Shown: positions 18,563 to 26,357 of the stretch, one piece after another
Position numbering within the stretch: the stretch's first letter is position 1
Layout of the letters: each line of letters begins with the position of its first letter
IMG/VR virus record: IMGVR_UViG_3300015241_000004
Coordinates: 1-55,970 of that record
Source of the DNA: a virus
Length of the DNA stretch: 55,970 nt
Reading direction: 5' to 3' (one strand)
Notes under the pieces: model-generated
What the model was told of the DNA's origin: nothing
Databases searched by the model: none
Seen by the model: the letters and a program-made list of their open reading frames with translations, nothing else
Program-made: the position numbers and the translations under genes

Positions 18563-18783
18563 TACGCTGCGAGCCTACTGCGCAAGAGGATGCGAAGCCC
18601 AAACCAAGACAAGACGGACTGCGGCGGATTGACGAACTTGACTTCGATCATCCCGTCAGGGCGAGACATTTCGCGCCGCAACGTCGCACCATCGACGACC
18701 GGCGTGTAATCGCACCAGCGCGCACGCTGCTGCGGCGACCACGCATCTGCATCCATGAGAGCTTCGAATTCGTCGCGGGTCAC
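18562..18783 (-). CDS. Small conserved protein upstream of portal
   Basis: About 73 residues from a GTG at 18783 (sequence after start: TRDEFEALMDADAWSPQQRA). The frame is open further upstream (…GELEIRWRADRWCKQ), with natural-looking sequence but no ATG, so the true start may be an unusual codon nearer 18830. Contains a Trp/Arg-rich helix and a basic C-terminus (LRILLRSRLAA). It overlaps portal by one base. Function unknown. Confidence 0.55.
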   Translation of the reverse strand: MTRDEFEALMDADAWSPQQRARWCDYTPVVDGATLRREMSRPDGMIEVKFVNPPQSVLSWFGLRILLRSRLAA

Positions 18784-18832
18784 CTGCTTGCACCAGCGAT
18801 CGGCACGCCAACGGATTTCGAGTTCGCCATAA

Positions 18833-19129
18833 TCAGGCCCTGCCTTTTGCGAGTTGTTCCTGCCGGATTTCGTGACGCTGATTCATCATCTTCTCGACGA
18901 TTGCGATATCGGTCGAATAGTTGCGCGCCTGCATCACGGGCGTAAAACCATGCTGGTTGATCAACATCCGCCAACCCATCGACAATGAGTCGATCTTGGC
19001 CATAATGTCGGCGCGGTCGTAGTCGTTCTCGCCGCGGTATTCGCTTGGCGTTATTGGCCGAGCAGCCATGTTGCGTTCGCGTAAGCGGACCATGCGCCAG
19101 TAGGATCGACCGCCGCGGCGCATCGCCAT
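18833..19129 (-). CDS. Small basic protein, unknown
   Basis: 98 residues; the start overlaps the ATP-grasp stop (TGATG). Strongly basic N-terminus (MRRGGRSYWRMVRLRERN) followed by two helices (DRADIMAKIDSLSMGWRMLI and IAIVEKMMNQRHEIRQEQLA). An in-frame ATG at 19069 is an alternative start. Part of the block between terminase and portal; function unknown. Confidence 0.55.
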   Translation of the reverse strand: MAMRRGGRSYWRMVRLRERNMAARPITPSEYRGENDYDRADIMAKIDSLSMGWRMLINQHGFTPVMQARNYSTDIAIVEKMMNQRHEIRQEQLAKGRA

Positions 19130-20466
19130 CAGCCTCGCGCCATCATCTTGTCGAGCTGCCGGTCCGAAATCTTGCCGGCCTTGTGCAGCTCGCGCGCCTT
19201 GCGCTGGTCTTTCGTTTCCGGCTTGTCGGGCCCGAGCACCTGCTCGAGCTGCTCGCGCGCGATATCGAGCGCGTCGATCGGCTTGTCCAGCAGATGTCCC
19301 TCGACCAGATCGGCGATCCGCTTGACTTCTGCGATCGCTTCATCGGGCGTATCGCCGATCCCGACCACGGCGCCAATCTCGGCGCATCCCGTCCATTGCG
19401 GGATCACGTAGTACTCGCCCTCGATGCAGCAGAAGTTGCGGAGCTTGACGTTCTCTCGCACACTTTCCGGAAACGAAACTTGCATCCAGTTCTCGTCTGC
19501 CCAGTCGGAGATCAAGAGCACTTCCGCACCCCATTTAGCCTTGAAGTCCGGCTCGATCACGATGCCTTCGGCGCCGTACCAGATCACGTCGGCGAGGTTG
19601 CTGATCATGACCTGGTAGAGCTCGTTCGGCGGCGAGCCGGCGCGACAACACGGATCGATCAGATAGGACTTGCCGTCCTTGGTGACGCGAACTTCGGTCG
19701 AGATGAAGCCGCGATAGCCGTAGCGCTTGAGCGCCGGCGCCAGCTTTTCGTTGACGGTCCGTACCGGTTCGGGCAGATCGCGCCAGGCGACCGTCTTCAT
19801 CAGATAGGCTTCGTCCTTGACCTCGACGCCGGTCATGGCGCCCTTCGGGTACTTGCCGTCGATGCAGTAGCCGTCATAGCCGGTCTCAACCGCATCGTTG
19901 ATGCCTTGCTCGACGGTGAACTTCATCACCTTCTTCAGCGCGCCGAGATTGTGTTCGAGTTCGTCCAGACGAACCTCGACCTTCTCGTAAGACTTGGCGC
20001 CGAAGGTTTCCATGTCGCCGCGGGTGCCGGAGATTTTCACCCACTGGTCGTCATTGGCCTTGAGATGCTTGCGCAGCGCGTCGAGCCCCGTGATCACCTT
20101 GTAGGGCCCGACGTCGATGCCGAGCTTTTTGGATGTTTCCTTCGAGGTCGGGCGGTCGATCTCGAGTTCGGCGCCGAGCCGGCAGCCCCACACCCGCTTG
20201 CCCTGCGAGGCCAGCCACTCCTGCAGATCGCCCTCGTAAACGTCGGGGAAAATCCAGATGTCGATCTCGTCGAAATGAGCCCATGGCGATGCGACGCGCT
20301 CGACGCCATCGATGCCTTCGCCGATCATCAGCGCGTTGGACTTCGGCATACCCGAGGTCCATGGCACGTAGTAGAGCATGCGACCGAAATCCTTGGCGAG
20401 CGTCACGGCGATCTCGGTAAAGATGCCGTTGTCCCAGACCAGCGCGGTTTTGGATTTGAGGCTCAT
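19129..20466 (-). CDS. ATP-grasp ligase-like protein
   Basis: A 445-residue protein with the overall plan of ATP-grasp carbon-nitrogen ligases such as PurD: an N-terminal alpha/beta domain (residues 1-85), an ATP-grasp core (about 90-330) with the nucleotide-binding segment WVKISGTRGDMETFGAKSYE and the acidic metal-site region FISTEVRVTKDGKSYLIDP followed by NEL, and a C-terminal domain. It is not a housekeeping PurD: sequence identity to the consensus motifs is loose. ATP-grasp enzymes join a carboxylate to an amine; the substrate here is unknown. It lies five bases after an AdoMet-decarboxylase-like gene and upstream of portal, so modification of a virion protein or DNA-linked group is conceivable. 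Confidence 0.65.
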   Translation of the reverse strand: MSLKSKTALVWDNGIFTEIAVTLAKDFGRMLYYVPWTSGMPKSNALMIGEGIDGVERVASPWAHFDEIDIWIFPDVYEGDLQEWLASQGKRVWGCRLGAELEIDRPTSKETSKKLGIDVGPYKVITGLDALRKHLKANDDQWVKISGTRGDMETFGAKSYEKVEVRLDELEHNLGALKKVMKFTVEQGINDAVETGYDGYCIDGKYPKGAMTGVEVKDEAYLMKTVAWRDLPEPVRTVNEKLAPALKRYGYRGFISTEVRVTKDGKSYLIDPCCRAGSPPNELYQVMISNLADVIWYGAEGIVIEPDFKAKWGAEVLLISDWADENWMQVSFPESVRENVKLRNFCCIEGEYYVIPQWTGCAEIGAVVGIGDTPDEAIAEVKRIADLVEGHLLDKPIDALDIAREQLEQVLGPDKPETKDQRKARELHKAGKISDRQLDKMMARG

Positions 20467-20470
20467 CGGC

Positions 20471-20851
20471 TCACTTCAAATCGAGTTCGTGATAAAACCG
20501 CCGCGACGGATGCAAAACCACCTTCAGGCCGAACCGCTCCGCGACTAGATCAATGTCAGCCGTGTAATAGGAGCGGCACGAGCAGACGAGCAGGTATGCG
20601 CCGTGGTGGTCCGCCCAGGTATCGAGTGCCAGAAAGGATTCCGTGACGGGCAGTACGATGGTCTGGCCACTGCCGCCCTTGCCGTCGAGCGCCGGATAGG
20701 TCCAGACCTTGGCCTCATCCACCGCCGACATGCCGATCGCCTTTGCAACTTCGGCGAGGAATTCCAGCCAACGCGCTGGCGTCAATACGCCCTGCAGAAC
20801 CAGTCCCGCCGAATGCATCCGCGTTCCGAGAACAGGTTCGGCATAGCCCAC
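20471..20851 (-). CDS. S-adenosylmethionine decarboxylase-like protein
   Basis: A 126-residue protein (GTG start at 20851; an ATG at 20818 is possible). Residues 62-95 hold GSGQTIVLPVTESFLALDTW followed by GAYLLVCSC. This parallels the self-cleaving core of bacterial AdoMet decarboxylases (ESH-LSIHTWPE…TCG): the Glu-Ser cleavage pair and a downstream Cys are kept, but the usual His after Ser is Phe. Length is near that of class 1b enzymes. Such enzymes make decarboxylated AdoMet for polyamines using a pyruvoyl group. Whether this copy processes itself is uncertain. It is followed by the ATP-grasp gene. Confidence 0.5.
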   Translation of the reverse strand: MGYAEPVLGTRMHSAGLVLQGVLTPARWLEFLAEVAKAIGMSAVDEAKVWTYPALDGKGGSGQTIVLPVTESFLALDTWADHHGAYLLVCSCRSYYTADIDLVAERFGLKVVLHPSRRFYHELDLK

Positions 20852-20852
20852 C

Positions 20853-21026
20853 TCAGTAATCCTTCAGGTGGCGCTTGGCGGCCTTTTCGGAGATCATGCC
20901 GCGCTTGATCGCGCGCTTGGCACCCTTGCGAACCACGGACTTCTTCGCAGCGCCGGATACTTCGCGGGTGACCTTGTCGCCGAAATCGACGGGCTTGTTG
21001 TTTGGTGCCGTTGTGGTGTCAGACAT
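20853..21026 (-). CDS. Small basic Lys/Arg-rich protein
   Basis: 57 residues; start coupled by TGATG at 21026. After an acidic-neutral beginning (MSDTTTAPNNKPVDFGDKVT) the C-terminal half is very basic (AAKKSVVRKGAKRAIKRG). Could bind DNA or the acidic scaffold. Part of a string of very small overlapping genes between terL and the AdoMet-decarboxylase-like gene. Confidence 0.6.
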   Translation of the reverse strand: MSDTTTAPNNKPVDFGDKVTREVSGAAKKSVVRKGAKRAIKRGMISEKAAKRHLKDY

Positions 21027-21163
21027 CAGAGCCTCGCCATCTGCCACGCCAACCGCGCAGCCTTGAACGGTCCAAAATGCATGCGGCGATAGCCGAGATA
21101 GATGCAGACAATGCGCTGTAAGAACGGACGGCGACGCAAGTGGATGGTATTGGTGTCAGCCAT
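21026..21163 (-). CDS. Very small basic protein
   Basis: 45 residues from an ATG at 21163 with GGGGAAG upstream. Sequence is Arg-rich with a hydrophobic-aromatic centre (LQRIVCIYLGYRRMHFGPFK). Its start overlaps the end of a 40-residue acidic gene by eight bases. Unknown function; the tight overlaps on both sides are the main support. Confidence 0.5.
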   Translation of the reverse strand: MADTNTIHLRRRPFLQRIVCIYLGYRRMHFGPFKAARLAWQMARL

Positions 21164-21278
21164 CGTCATCTTCCCCATGCGGATCGAAGCTTTCGTCGTC
21201 GCAGATGTCGCGCCATTCGTCCGGATCGTCGGCGTCGAGATCGTCAACCGGAAGCGCGCCGCCCGCGTCTTCCGGCAT
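21156..21278 (-). CDS. Very small acidic protein
   Basis: 40 residues from an ATG at 21278 that overlaps the stop of the upstream gene (TGATG). About 18 of 40 residues are Asp or Glu (VDDLDADDPDEW, ICDDESFD, HGEDDDG). It ends eight bases into the next gene. The charge is opposite to that of the next two small proteins, so a small complex is possible. Short length makes this tentative; the coupling pattern is the evidence. Confidence 0.45.
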   Translation of the reverse strand: MPEDAGGALPVDDLDADDPDEWRDICDDESFDPHGEDDDG

Positions 21279-21595
21279 CAACTGGCGAGCAGCGCCTTCA
21301 GCTCGGACACCATCGCGAGCGTCATCGGCGAGTTGGTGCTGACCGCGTGTTCGAAGCTTGCCAGCAGCGCCTTGCTGCGCTCGGCCCGGTCATCGTTGGA
21401 TGCCTTCAGCGCCTCGGTGTTGCGATCGATCTGGGCATTCGCGGAAGCCAGCGCCTTCTCGGTCACGCTCTTGGCGTCGATTGCTGCGGCCAGCTGCGCT
21501 TGCAAATCGGCGATGTTGCCGTGCAGTTCCTTCTCGGATGCGGCGATGTCGGAAGCCGCAGATACGGTTGCGGCGGGTTGGGTTTCATCGGTCAT
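21278..21595 (-). CDS. Coiled-coil protein downstream of terminase
   Basis: 105 residues; start at 21595 chosen for GAGGAGAG upstream. Residues 20-75 form a continuous predicted coiled coil (SEKELHGNIADLQAQLAAAI and beyond, with regular Leu/Ala heptads). No enzymatic motif. It lies 11 bases after terL and starts the small-gene string. Possible head-assembly factor. Confidence 0.6.
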   Translation of the reverse strand: MTDETQPAATVSAASDIAASEKELHGNIADLQAQLAAAIDAKSVTEKALASANAQIDRNTEALKASNDDRAERSKALLASFEHAVSTNSPMTLAMVSELKALLAS

Positions 21596-21605
21596 CACAC
21601 TCTCC

Positions 21606-23144
21606 TCAAATCGTGGCGGTTGATTCATCGTAACGTTCATCGCGCGCTTCGCGGAAGGCGTCGCGCTTCTGGCCCTCGTCTTTCGGCAACGACTTGATCC
21701 AGGGGCGGGATAGACACGCATAGCGGCCATCGTCGGCGGCGTGATCTTCGGCATCGGTATCGAGATCTTCAGCGCGGTTCTTGTCGTGCTGCAGGACCGG
21801 AACCGTCCGGATGAAGTCACTGCACGTTGAAAACACATATAAGGCCGGACGCCCGGTCGACCAGTTGATCGAACCGTCTTCGAGACGCTTGGCCGTTCCG
21901 ACCAACCGCGATCGCATCTGATCCCAACCACCCATCGCGCCGGCCTTTTCGCGATCTCCCGTCTGTCGGGTAACGCGCGCGTTGTCGGCTCGTATAAAGC
22001 TCGCAAGCTTTGCGGTTTCGGCGAGCAACTCATCATTGATGCGCTCAGCTATCGACGGGCCGCCGTCTTCGGCGAATGCGGACGGATCGAGCACGCCGTA
22101 GCTGAGTTTACTGCGGTCGTCGCGTTCGCGGCTTACAATACCCCTACCAACCTGTTCGGCAGTTAGCTTGCCGCCAACCGCGCCATACCACTCGCGGTAC
22201 CGAACGAGGGACCCGCGCGGAATGACGCGCCCGTCCGGTAACCTAAAGTCTTCGCCAGCGACCGCCCACCATCCGATAGAAAAAGGCGCGTACGACCCCC
22301 AGTCACCGGACCGAAACCGCAACCAATGTCCCGGGATCAAGAACGGTGCGACGACGTGCTGTTCGTTGCTCCATTCGGCAAAGAATGCGCCTTCGATGGC
22401 GGTCCAGTCGCCTTCCAGCCAGGCTTTGACGAGCTGAGCAGAGCCAACCAGATGAAGCCGCGAGATGTAGCCGGGATCACTATTGAGCAGGATGCGGTTA
22501 TTGGATATCCGCGACGGGATCACGGCAATCCGATGCTCATCGCCGTTCGGCAGCTTGCGGCGCAACACCTTCGGATGCAGCGGAAACGGATGCAGTTGGT
22601 AGCGTTGCCGGATCCAGTGCTGCCCGGCACCGCCGGGGTTGGCGGTCAGGATCAGTTGAACGGGAACACTGTGCGCGGAACGTAAGACGCCGAACAGCCG
22701 CTCGATCGGAGCCGGGGCAGGATACTGGCCGGCTTCCTCAACCCACGCATCGGTGACGTTGCGGCCCTGGTATTCATCGGCATCCTGCACGCTTTCGAGA
22801 TACTTGAACCGGACCTTGCCGCCGTTTGGCATCAGCCATCCGCGATTTTCGATGTAGCGGCCACCCAGCGGGGTGTAGATTTCCTTGGAGCGGTCGATTG
22901 CATCTTCGGCAGAGACCGACGTTCGGCGAAACATGATGGCGTTGAAGTGTGCGCCGTAGCGGCGTTCTTTCAACGCCCATTTGCCCAGAACGCCATCGGT
23001 CTTGCCGCCGCCTCGGGCACCGCCGAACAGGACTTCTGCAAACGGGCAACAACACAGGTCGTCTTGCGGGCCTTCCTGTGGCGACCAGGAACGGTCGCGG
23101 TCGTGGGCCACATGGGCATCGACCAGCGGCGCAGGAACGTTCAT
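21606..23144 (-). CDS. terL: Terminase large subunit
   Basis: A 512-residue packaging motor. Residues 41-49 (GGARGGGKT) are the Walker A loop; residues 130-139 (VTDAWVEEAG) are Walker B with the catalytic Glu; LTANPGG near residue 166 is the coupling motif. The C-terminal RNase H-type nuclease shows its acidic residues in SGDWGS, VLDPSAFAED and EDHAADDGRYA. It begins four bases after terS ends. It cuts and pumps DNA through the portal. Confidence 0.92.
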   Translation of the reverse strand: MNVPAPLVDAHVAHDRDRSWSPQEGPQDDLCCCPFAEVLFGGARGGGKTDGVLGKWALKERRYGAHFNAIMFRRTSVSAEDAIDRSKEIYTPLGGRYIENRGWLMPNGGKVRFKYLESVQDADEYQGRNVTDAWVEEAGQYPAPAPIERLFGVLRSAHSVPVQLILTANPGGAGQHWIRQRYQLHPFPLHPKVLRRKLPNGDEHRIAVIPSRISNNRILLNSDPGYISRLHLVGSAQLVKAWLEGDWTAIEGAFFAEWSNEQHVVAPFLIPGHWLRFRSGDWGSYAPFSIGWWAVAGEDFRLPDGRVIPRGSLVRYREWYGAVGGKLTAEQVGRGIVSRERDDRSKLSYGVLDPSAFAEDGGPSIAERINDELLAETAKLASFIRADNARVTRQTGDREKAGAMGGWDQMRSRLVGTAKRLEDGSINWSTGRPALYVFSTCSDFIRTVPVLQHDKNRAEDLDTDAEDHAADDGRYACLSRPWIKSLPKDEGQKRDAFREARDERYDESTATI

Positions 23145-23147
23145 GGT

Positions 23148-23780
23148 CTAGCCAGGAGCGGCGCGCTGAGCTTCCCAATCCGCTTCCGACATCGGCTTTT
23201 CCGAGATCAAATACAGTGAAGCTGGTCCCTTGCCGCTCGGATCGGTCAGGGCGGTCTTGGTGACCGACTTGAAGCCGTGCATGTCGCGCAGTTGCGCGAT
23301 GGCCTGCAACGCGTTGTCGCGCTCGAAGTCAACCAGAACCCCGGTATCCTTGTCGAACTTGAAGCCGGCAATGATCGCGCCGTACTCGGATGCCGCGACC
23401 TTATCCCAGTCGATCAGCGGCGACTTGACGACCTTTTCTTCGGTATCATCCTCGCCCTTCTGAATGATGATGACGCGGTCGACCATCGTCGCAAAATCAA
23501 AGATGTTCCCATAAGCCGCGCGCTCCAGCCGCTCTTCCAGCCGGGCGCGCTTGGCCGCGATCATCGCCTCATCCTGACCGAGCGAACGGTAATAGGCAAT
23601 CTGCGCCAGCACGGCATTATCGTTCTCCCACTTGGTGGCCAGGCCGTTCTCGACCTTGCCGCCGGCGCGTCGACAGGCTTCCGCCGGCGGAATGCCGAGC
23701 GAGCGCTCGAAGGCGTAGGCCTTCTTCTGCACGCTGATTTTCTTCGGCGGCTGGATTGTGGGATGCGCAACGTCGGACAT
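23148..23780 (-). CDS. terS: Terminase small subunit
   Basis: About 210 residues from the ATG at 23780; an in-frame ATG at 23804 is possible and neither has a strong ribosome site. N-terminal HTH region: QKKAYAFERSLGIPPAEACR followed by GGKVENGLATKWENDNAV, as in DNA-recognition domains of small terminases. The next part (KRARLEERLERAAYGNIFDF) is the oligomerisation segment. It is the first gene after the terminator cluster, so it heads the late operon. Confidence 0.8.
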   Translation of the reverse strand: MSDVAHPTIQPPKKISVQKKAYAFERSLGIPPAEACRRAGGKVENGLATKWENDNAVLAQIAYYRSLGQDEAMIAAKRARLEERLERAAYGNIFDFATMVDRVIIIQKGEDDTEEKVVKSPLIDWDKVAASEYGAIIAGFKFDKDTGVLVDFERDNALQAIAQLRDMHGFKSVTKTALTDPSGKGPASLYLISEKPMSEADWEAQRAAPG

Positions 23781-23943
23781 GGGCGTGAGTGGATTCCAAA
23801 ACATTCCGGGCTGACTCAGTTTCGCCGCAATAGAAAATCGGGCCGCTTGCTTTGGAGGGCTCCGTACAAGCGGCCCAAGTCTAGGGAGGAAACGCCCAAG
23901 GAGGGCAGCGGAGGCTCCGTAGCTACCGCACACCCTATGCAAA

Positions 23944-23972
23944 TGAAAAAGCCCGGCACTGAGGGCCGGGCT
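23944..23972 (-). terminator. Rho-independent terminator in front of terminase
   Basis: Perfect 8-bp stem AGCCCGGC / GCCGGGCT with a 7-base loop, followed on the minus strand by TTTTTCATTT. It would stop leftward transcripts before terS unless the polymerase is modified. Confidence 0.85.
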
Positions 23973-23974
23973 AT

Positions 23975-23992
23975 GCCGCTTTCGAAAGCGGC
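23975..23992. promoter_or_regulatory. 18-bp perfect palindrome between two terminators
   Basis: GCCGCTTTCGAAAGCGGC forms an 8-to-9-bp hairpin and lies just upstream (in leftward direction) of the 23.95-kb terminator. It lacks a T tail in either direction. It could be a protein site, an RNA hairpin for antitermination, or a helper for the neighbouring terminator. Confidence 0.6.
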
Positions 23993-24086
23993 CAAAATGC
24001 TAATACTCTCCAAAGTACATCAGGAAGGGGCTGTTACATGACGATCTCCCGGGACTGAGGCCGCTCAGTACGGCTGTCTATAAATG

Positions 24087-24117
24087 CAAAAAGCCCCACG
24101 CGTTTCCGCCGGGGCTT
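24087..24117 (-). terminator. Rho-independent terminator after the early-left operon
   Basis: Stem AAGCCCC / GGGGCTT around a 13-base loop that can extend pairing, followed on the minus strand by TTTTTGCATTT. It lies 24 bases after the stop of the 68-residue gene. With the one at 23.95 kb it makes a tandem block in front of late genes. Confidence 0.8.
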
Positions 24118-24140
24118 ATGCGAAGCGGAAATTCGCGGCC

Positions 24141-24347
24141 TTAAAGCGGCTCTCCAAGAGACCAAGATGGCATCGGCAGGCCTTGGTGCCTGCATCGCTC
24201 AAACTCTTGAGCGATACGATCCCAAGCTTCGCCCATTGTTTTCCAGCGCGCTTCGCGACTGGCTTGGTCAGGCTCGGTATCGAGAGCAAGCTGAACCGGG
24301 GATCTCGCAGCTAGCGCGAATATCTCAACAAGAGATTTTTCAGCCAT
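24141..24347 (-). CDS. Small helical protein after the NusG-like gene
   Basis: 68 residues from an ATG at 24347 with GAGGAG five bases upstream. Sequence MAEKSLVEIFALAARSPVQL then a charged helix with Trp (ARWKTMGEAWDRIAQEFERC). No known motif. It is the last gene before the tandem terminators and lies in the untranslated interval where an antiterminator would act. Confidence 0.65.
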   Translation of the reverse strand: MAEKSLVEIFALAARSPVQLALDTEPDQASREARWKTMGEAWDRIAQEFERCRHQGLPMPSWSLGEPL

Positions 24348-24370
24348 GACGCTCCTCAAAATCTATTGGC

Positions 24371-24412
24371 GGGGGAGCCGGTCTTCCCGCAAAGTTGATC
24401 CGGCTCTCCCCC
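24371..24412 (-). promoter_or_regulatory. Long GC-rich hairpin downstream of the NusG-like gene
   Basis: GGGGGAGCCGG (24371-24381) pairs with CCGGCTCTCCCCC (24400-24412), 11 pairs with a two-base bulge. No T-run follows in either direction, so it is not a simple terminator. With the small ACTCGC/GCGAGT hairpin at 24454-24471 it makes a structured RNA between the NusG-like gene and the terminators, a candidate cis-acting antitermination RNA. Confidence 0.5.
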
Positions 24413-24453
24413 ACTGGCGATCCCTACCGCTACCGGACCCCGAAAGCTCCGCT

Positions 24454-24471
24454 ACTCGCCTATAAGCGAGT
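24454..24471 (-). promoter_or_regulatory. Short perfect hairpin
   Basis: ACTCGC and GCGAGT pair around a 6-base loop (CTATAA on the plus strand), 22 bases after the NusG-like stop. It is part of the same structured interval; role unknown. Confidence 0.35.
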
Positions 24472-24492
24472 TGCGCGAGCTAGAGCTTCCAG

Positions 24493-25164
24493 CTATCTCG
24501 CCATTCCAGCGGCAGGGTCCGCTGTAACTGGCTCGATCCGGTCCGCCGTCGTCTTGACGCGAACCGTGCGCTTCATGATTTCCATCAGTAGGCTGATTCG
24601 TCCATCATCGTCTATGTCGGCGACGACGCCGCGGCGTCCACCCAACACCTCTTCCACCAAAAACCTGACGGTTTCGCCCACTTTCGGGATGTAAACCGGA
24701 GCGTTTTTGCGGCCTTTTTTGCGATAATACATCTCGCGCTCGCCGGCTTCGATGTACTGGATCACCTGCATGGCGATCGGCCGCACGATGGCAAAATCCT
24801 CACCGAACTTCATGAATGGGTTGGAGAGCATGCCCGGGGTGGAGCGGATGCAGTCATGCTTTGCTTCGACGACCTTTTCGCTGACCAGGATCATCCGGGG
24901 AAACAGCGGCATCGCAACGTCAGGATGATCCTCGCCTTCGGCATGCCGGCGCGCCGAAATGCGGGCTGCTCTAAGGATCGTCGGCAGGTAGAACGGAACC
25001 TTGCGAAGGATCAGGTTGGCTTGAGCCGTCATCTCGCGGCCGGGCTCCGTGTGCAGGATGAAATAGGTGGCATCTGGCGCTGGCGTCAGATCGATCGTTT
25101 CCTCGATCGGCACGTAGCCGACGAACTGGCCGATTTTGTACAGGGTTGGTGCGCTGGTAGCCAT
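24493..25164 (-). CDS. NusG-like (NGN-KOW) transcription factor
   Basis: 223 residues from the ATG at 25164, preceded by GGAGGG at ideal spacing; an in-frame GTG at 25185 overlaps the upstream stop and is an alternative. The region YFILHTEPGREMTAQANLIL with a later FPRMILVSE matches the NGN domain, which binds the RNA polymerase clamp. The C-terminal block beginning IPKVGETVRFLVEEVLGGRR and continuing GVVADIDDDGRISLLMEI is a KOW domain. NusG paralogues such as RfaH make polymerase read through terminators. Its place just ahead of tandem terminators and the late operon suggests the late antiterminator. Confidence 0.75.
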   Translation of the reverse strand: MATSAPTLYKIGQFVGYVPIEETIDLTPAPDATYFILHTEPGREMTAQANLILRKVPFYLPTILRAARISARRHAEGEDHPDVAMPLFPRMILVSEKVVEAKHDCIRSTPGMLSNPFMKFGEDFAIVRPIAMQVIQYIEAGEREMYYRKKGRKNAPVYIPKVGETVRFLVEEVLGGRRGVVADIDDDGRISLLMEIMKRTVRVKTTADRIEPVTADPAAGMAR

Positions 25165-25181
25165 GCTTTTGCCCTCCGTTT

Positions 25182-26357
25182 TCACTTGAAATCCGCCAGT
25201 TCCGCCTCGTTCATTTCGCCCGCCGGGCTAGCCTCGGCTGTGTAGATTTTGCCCGTGACCGACGGTGCCCATGGCCAGGGCACGCGATCGCCTTCCTTGA
25301 AGTGTTTGCGAACCGCGATCGACACGGTTTCGCGCAACAGCGCTTCCCATGAACCGGCGCCTTGGCGCGTCGCGATCACCCATTCCGAAGCGGGCGGTAT
25401 CTGCGCCAGCGCCAGCAGTTGCGGCGTCATCGGTTTGCGGTACGATACGCCATCGGAACGGGCGTAGATCGCGCGGAACCCTTGGGCACAGCCGGCGATC
25501 TCGTGCAGCGCCATCAGCGCCTTGGCCTCGATGCTGTCGCGGGCGAACACTGCGTTCGGCGCGATGCCAGCCGCTTTCTGCGCCTCCAGCAGCGTCCAGC
25601 GTTTTTGCTCGAGGTAGTTCCAGCCTGCCGGAACGTTTTTCCGCCCGAGGCGTTTGAGATTTTCGAGGAACGGCATGATGCCGGCGAGCGCATCGACCTC
25701 CTCGGGCTCCGTCAGCGCTTCGGCGGCATAGGCGGTTCGCTGGCGATCATCCGCAGCCGCTGTTGGCCACCTCGCTTCGAACGAATTCAGGAATTTTACT
25801 TTTCGATCCTTCGCGCGCGCATCTCTCTCACGTTCAATGAGGGGACGTTCTAAGGGGACGTTCTTGGTGCCAACGTATGGATTGGCACCCGTGCCATCCC
25901 ATGCATTGGCACCCGGGTGCTGATCTGTTGGCACCCCCTCCTCTGAATTCTGGGGGGTGCCAACCGGTTGGCACCCCCCCTCTTCGGATACGGTTTCTGC
26001 ATGGCTCGGCTCGGTCTCTTCATCTGCGTCCGGGGTGATGCTTTCGAAGGCATAATCGTCGCGATCGAGCAATACGCGATATGCATAGGAGCGCGACGGA
26101 CGGCCGCCGGCCTCCTCGACCTCGATATCTCGCCGCTTTTTTTCGACCCATTTTGCTTCATAGAGCCGTTCCAGCGAATTTTGTAAGGAGGCGCGGGAAC
26201 ACGAAATCTCGCTTGCCATCTTCACTTGGCTGCGCGTGCACCATCCGGCCTTGTCGGTATGACGGCCCAACAGGCAGAGCACCTGAAGGTCGCGCGGTTC
26301 CAGCGAACGATCGGTGACGGCGCCGGCTGGGATGATGGAAAAACGGGGGTGGCTCAA
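25182..26357 (-). CDS. Winged-helix DNA-binding protein, possible replication initiator
   Basis: About 391 residues from a TTG at 26357 that overlaps the upstream stop (TTGA); the open frame extends further upstream but without natural-looking sequence. Residues 1-85 (SHPRFSIIPAGAVTDRSLEP then CLLGRHTDKAGWCTRSQVKM) form a MarR/replication-type winged helix. The middle is acidic and low-complexity, the C-terminus is mixed alpha/beta (WEALLRETVSIAVRKHFKEG). Proteins of this layout in alphaproteobacterial phages are usually taken as replication proteins; that is inference. No primase or helicase motif is seen. Confidence 0.6.
   Translation of the reverse strand: MSHPRFSIIPAGAVTDRSLEPRDLQVLCLLGRHTDKAGWCTRSQVKMASEISCSRASLQNSLERLYEAKWVEKKRRDIEVEEAGGRPSRSYAYRVLLDRDDYAFESITPDADEETEPSHAETVSEEGGCQPVGTPQNSEEGVPTDQHPGANAWDGTGANPYVGTKNVPLERPLIERERDARAKDRKVKFLNSFEARWPTAAADDRQRTAYAAEALTEPEEVDALAGIMPFLENLKRLGRKNVPAGWNYLEQKRWTLLEAQKAAGIAPNAVFARDSIEAKALMALHEIAGCAQGFRAIYARSDGVSYRKPMTPQLLALAQIPPASEWVIATRQGAGSWEALLRETVSIAVRKHFKEGDRVPWPWAPSVTGKIYTAEASPAGEMNEAELADFK

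Larger units (their letters stand above)
23781..24140 (-). other. Late-operon leader with terminators, no gene
   Basis: This 360-base stretch has no convincing gene on either strand. It holds two T-tailed terminators and an 18-bp perfect palindrome between the early-left and late genes. The minus strand downstream of the hairpins is pyrimidine-rich (CCTCCGCTGCCCTCC). I see no strong sigma-70 promoter in it, so late transcription probably enters from upstream. Confidence 0.55.

Noticed and set aside
19045-20646. A 533-codon plus-strand frame opposite the ATP-grasp gene
   Set aside because: Antisense shadow; the minus strand has a consistent domain plan and starts.
23975-23992. A third terminator
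   Set aside because: The perfect hairpin has no T-run on either side, so it is listed as a regulatory palindrome only.
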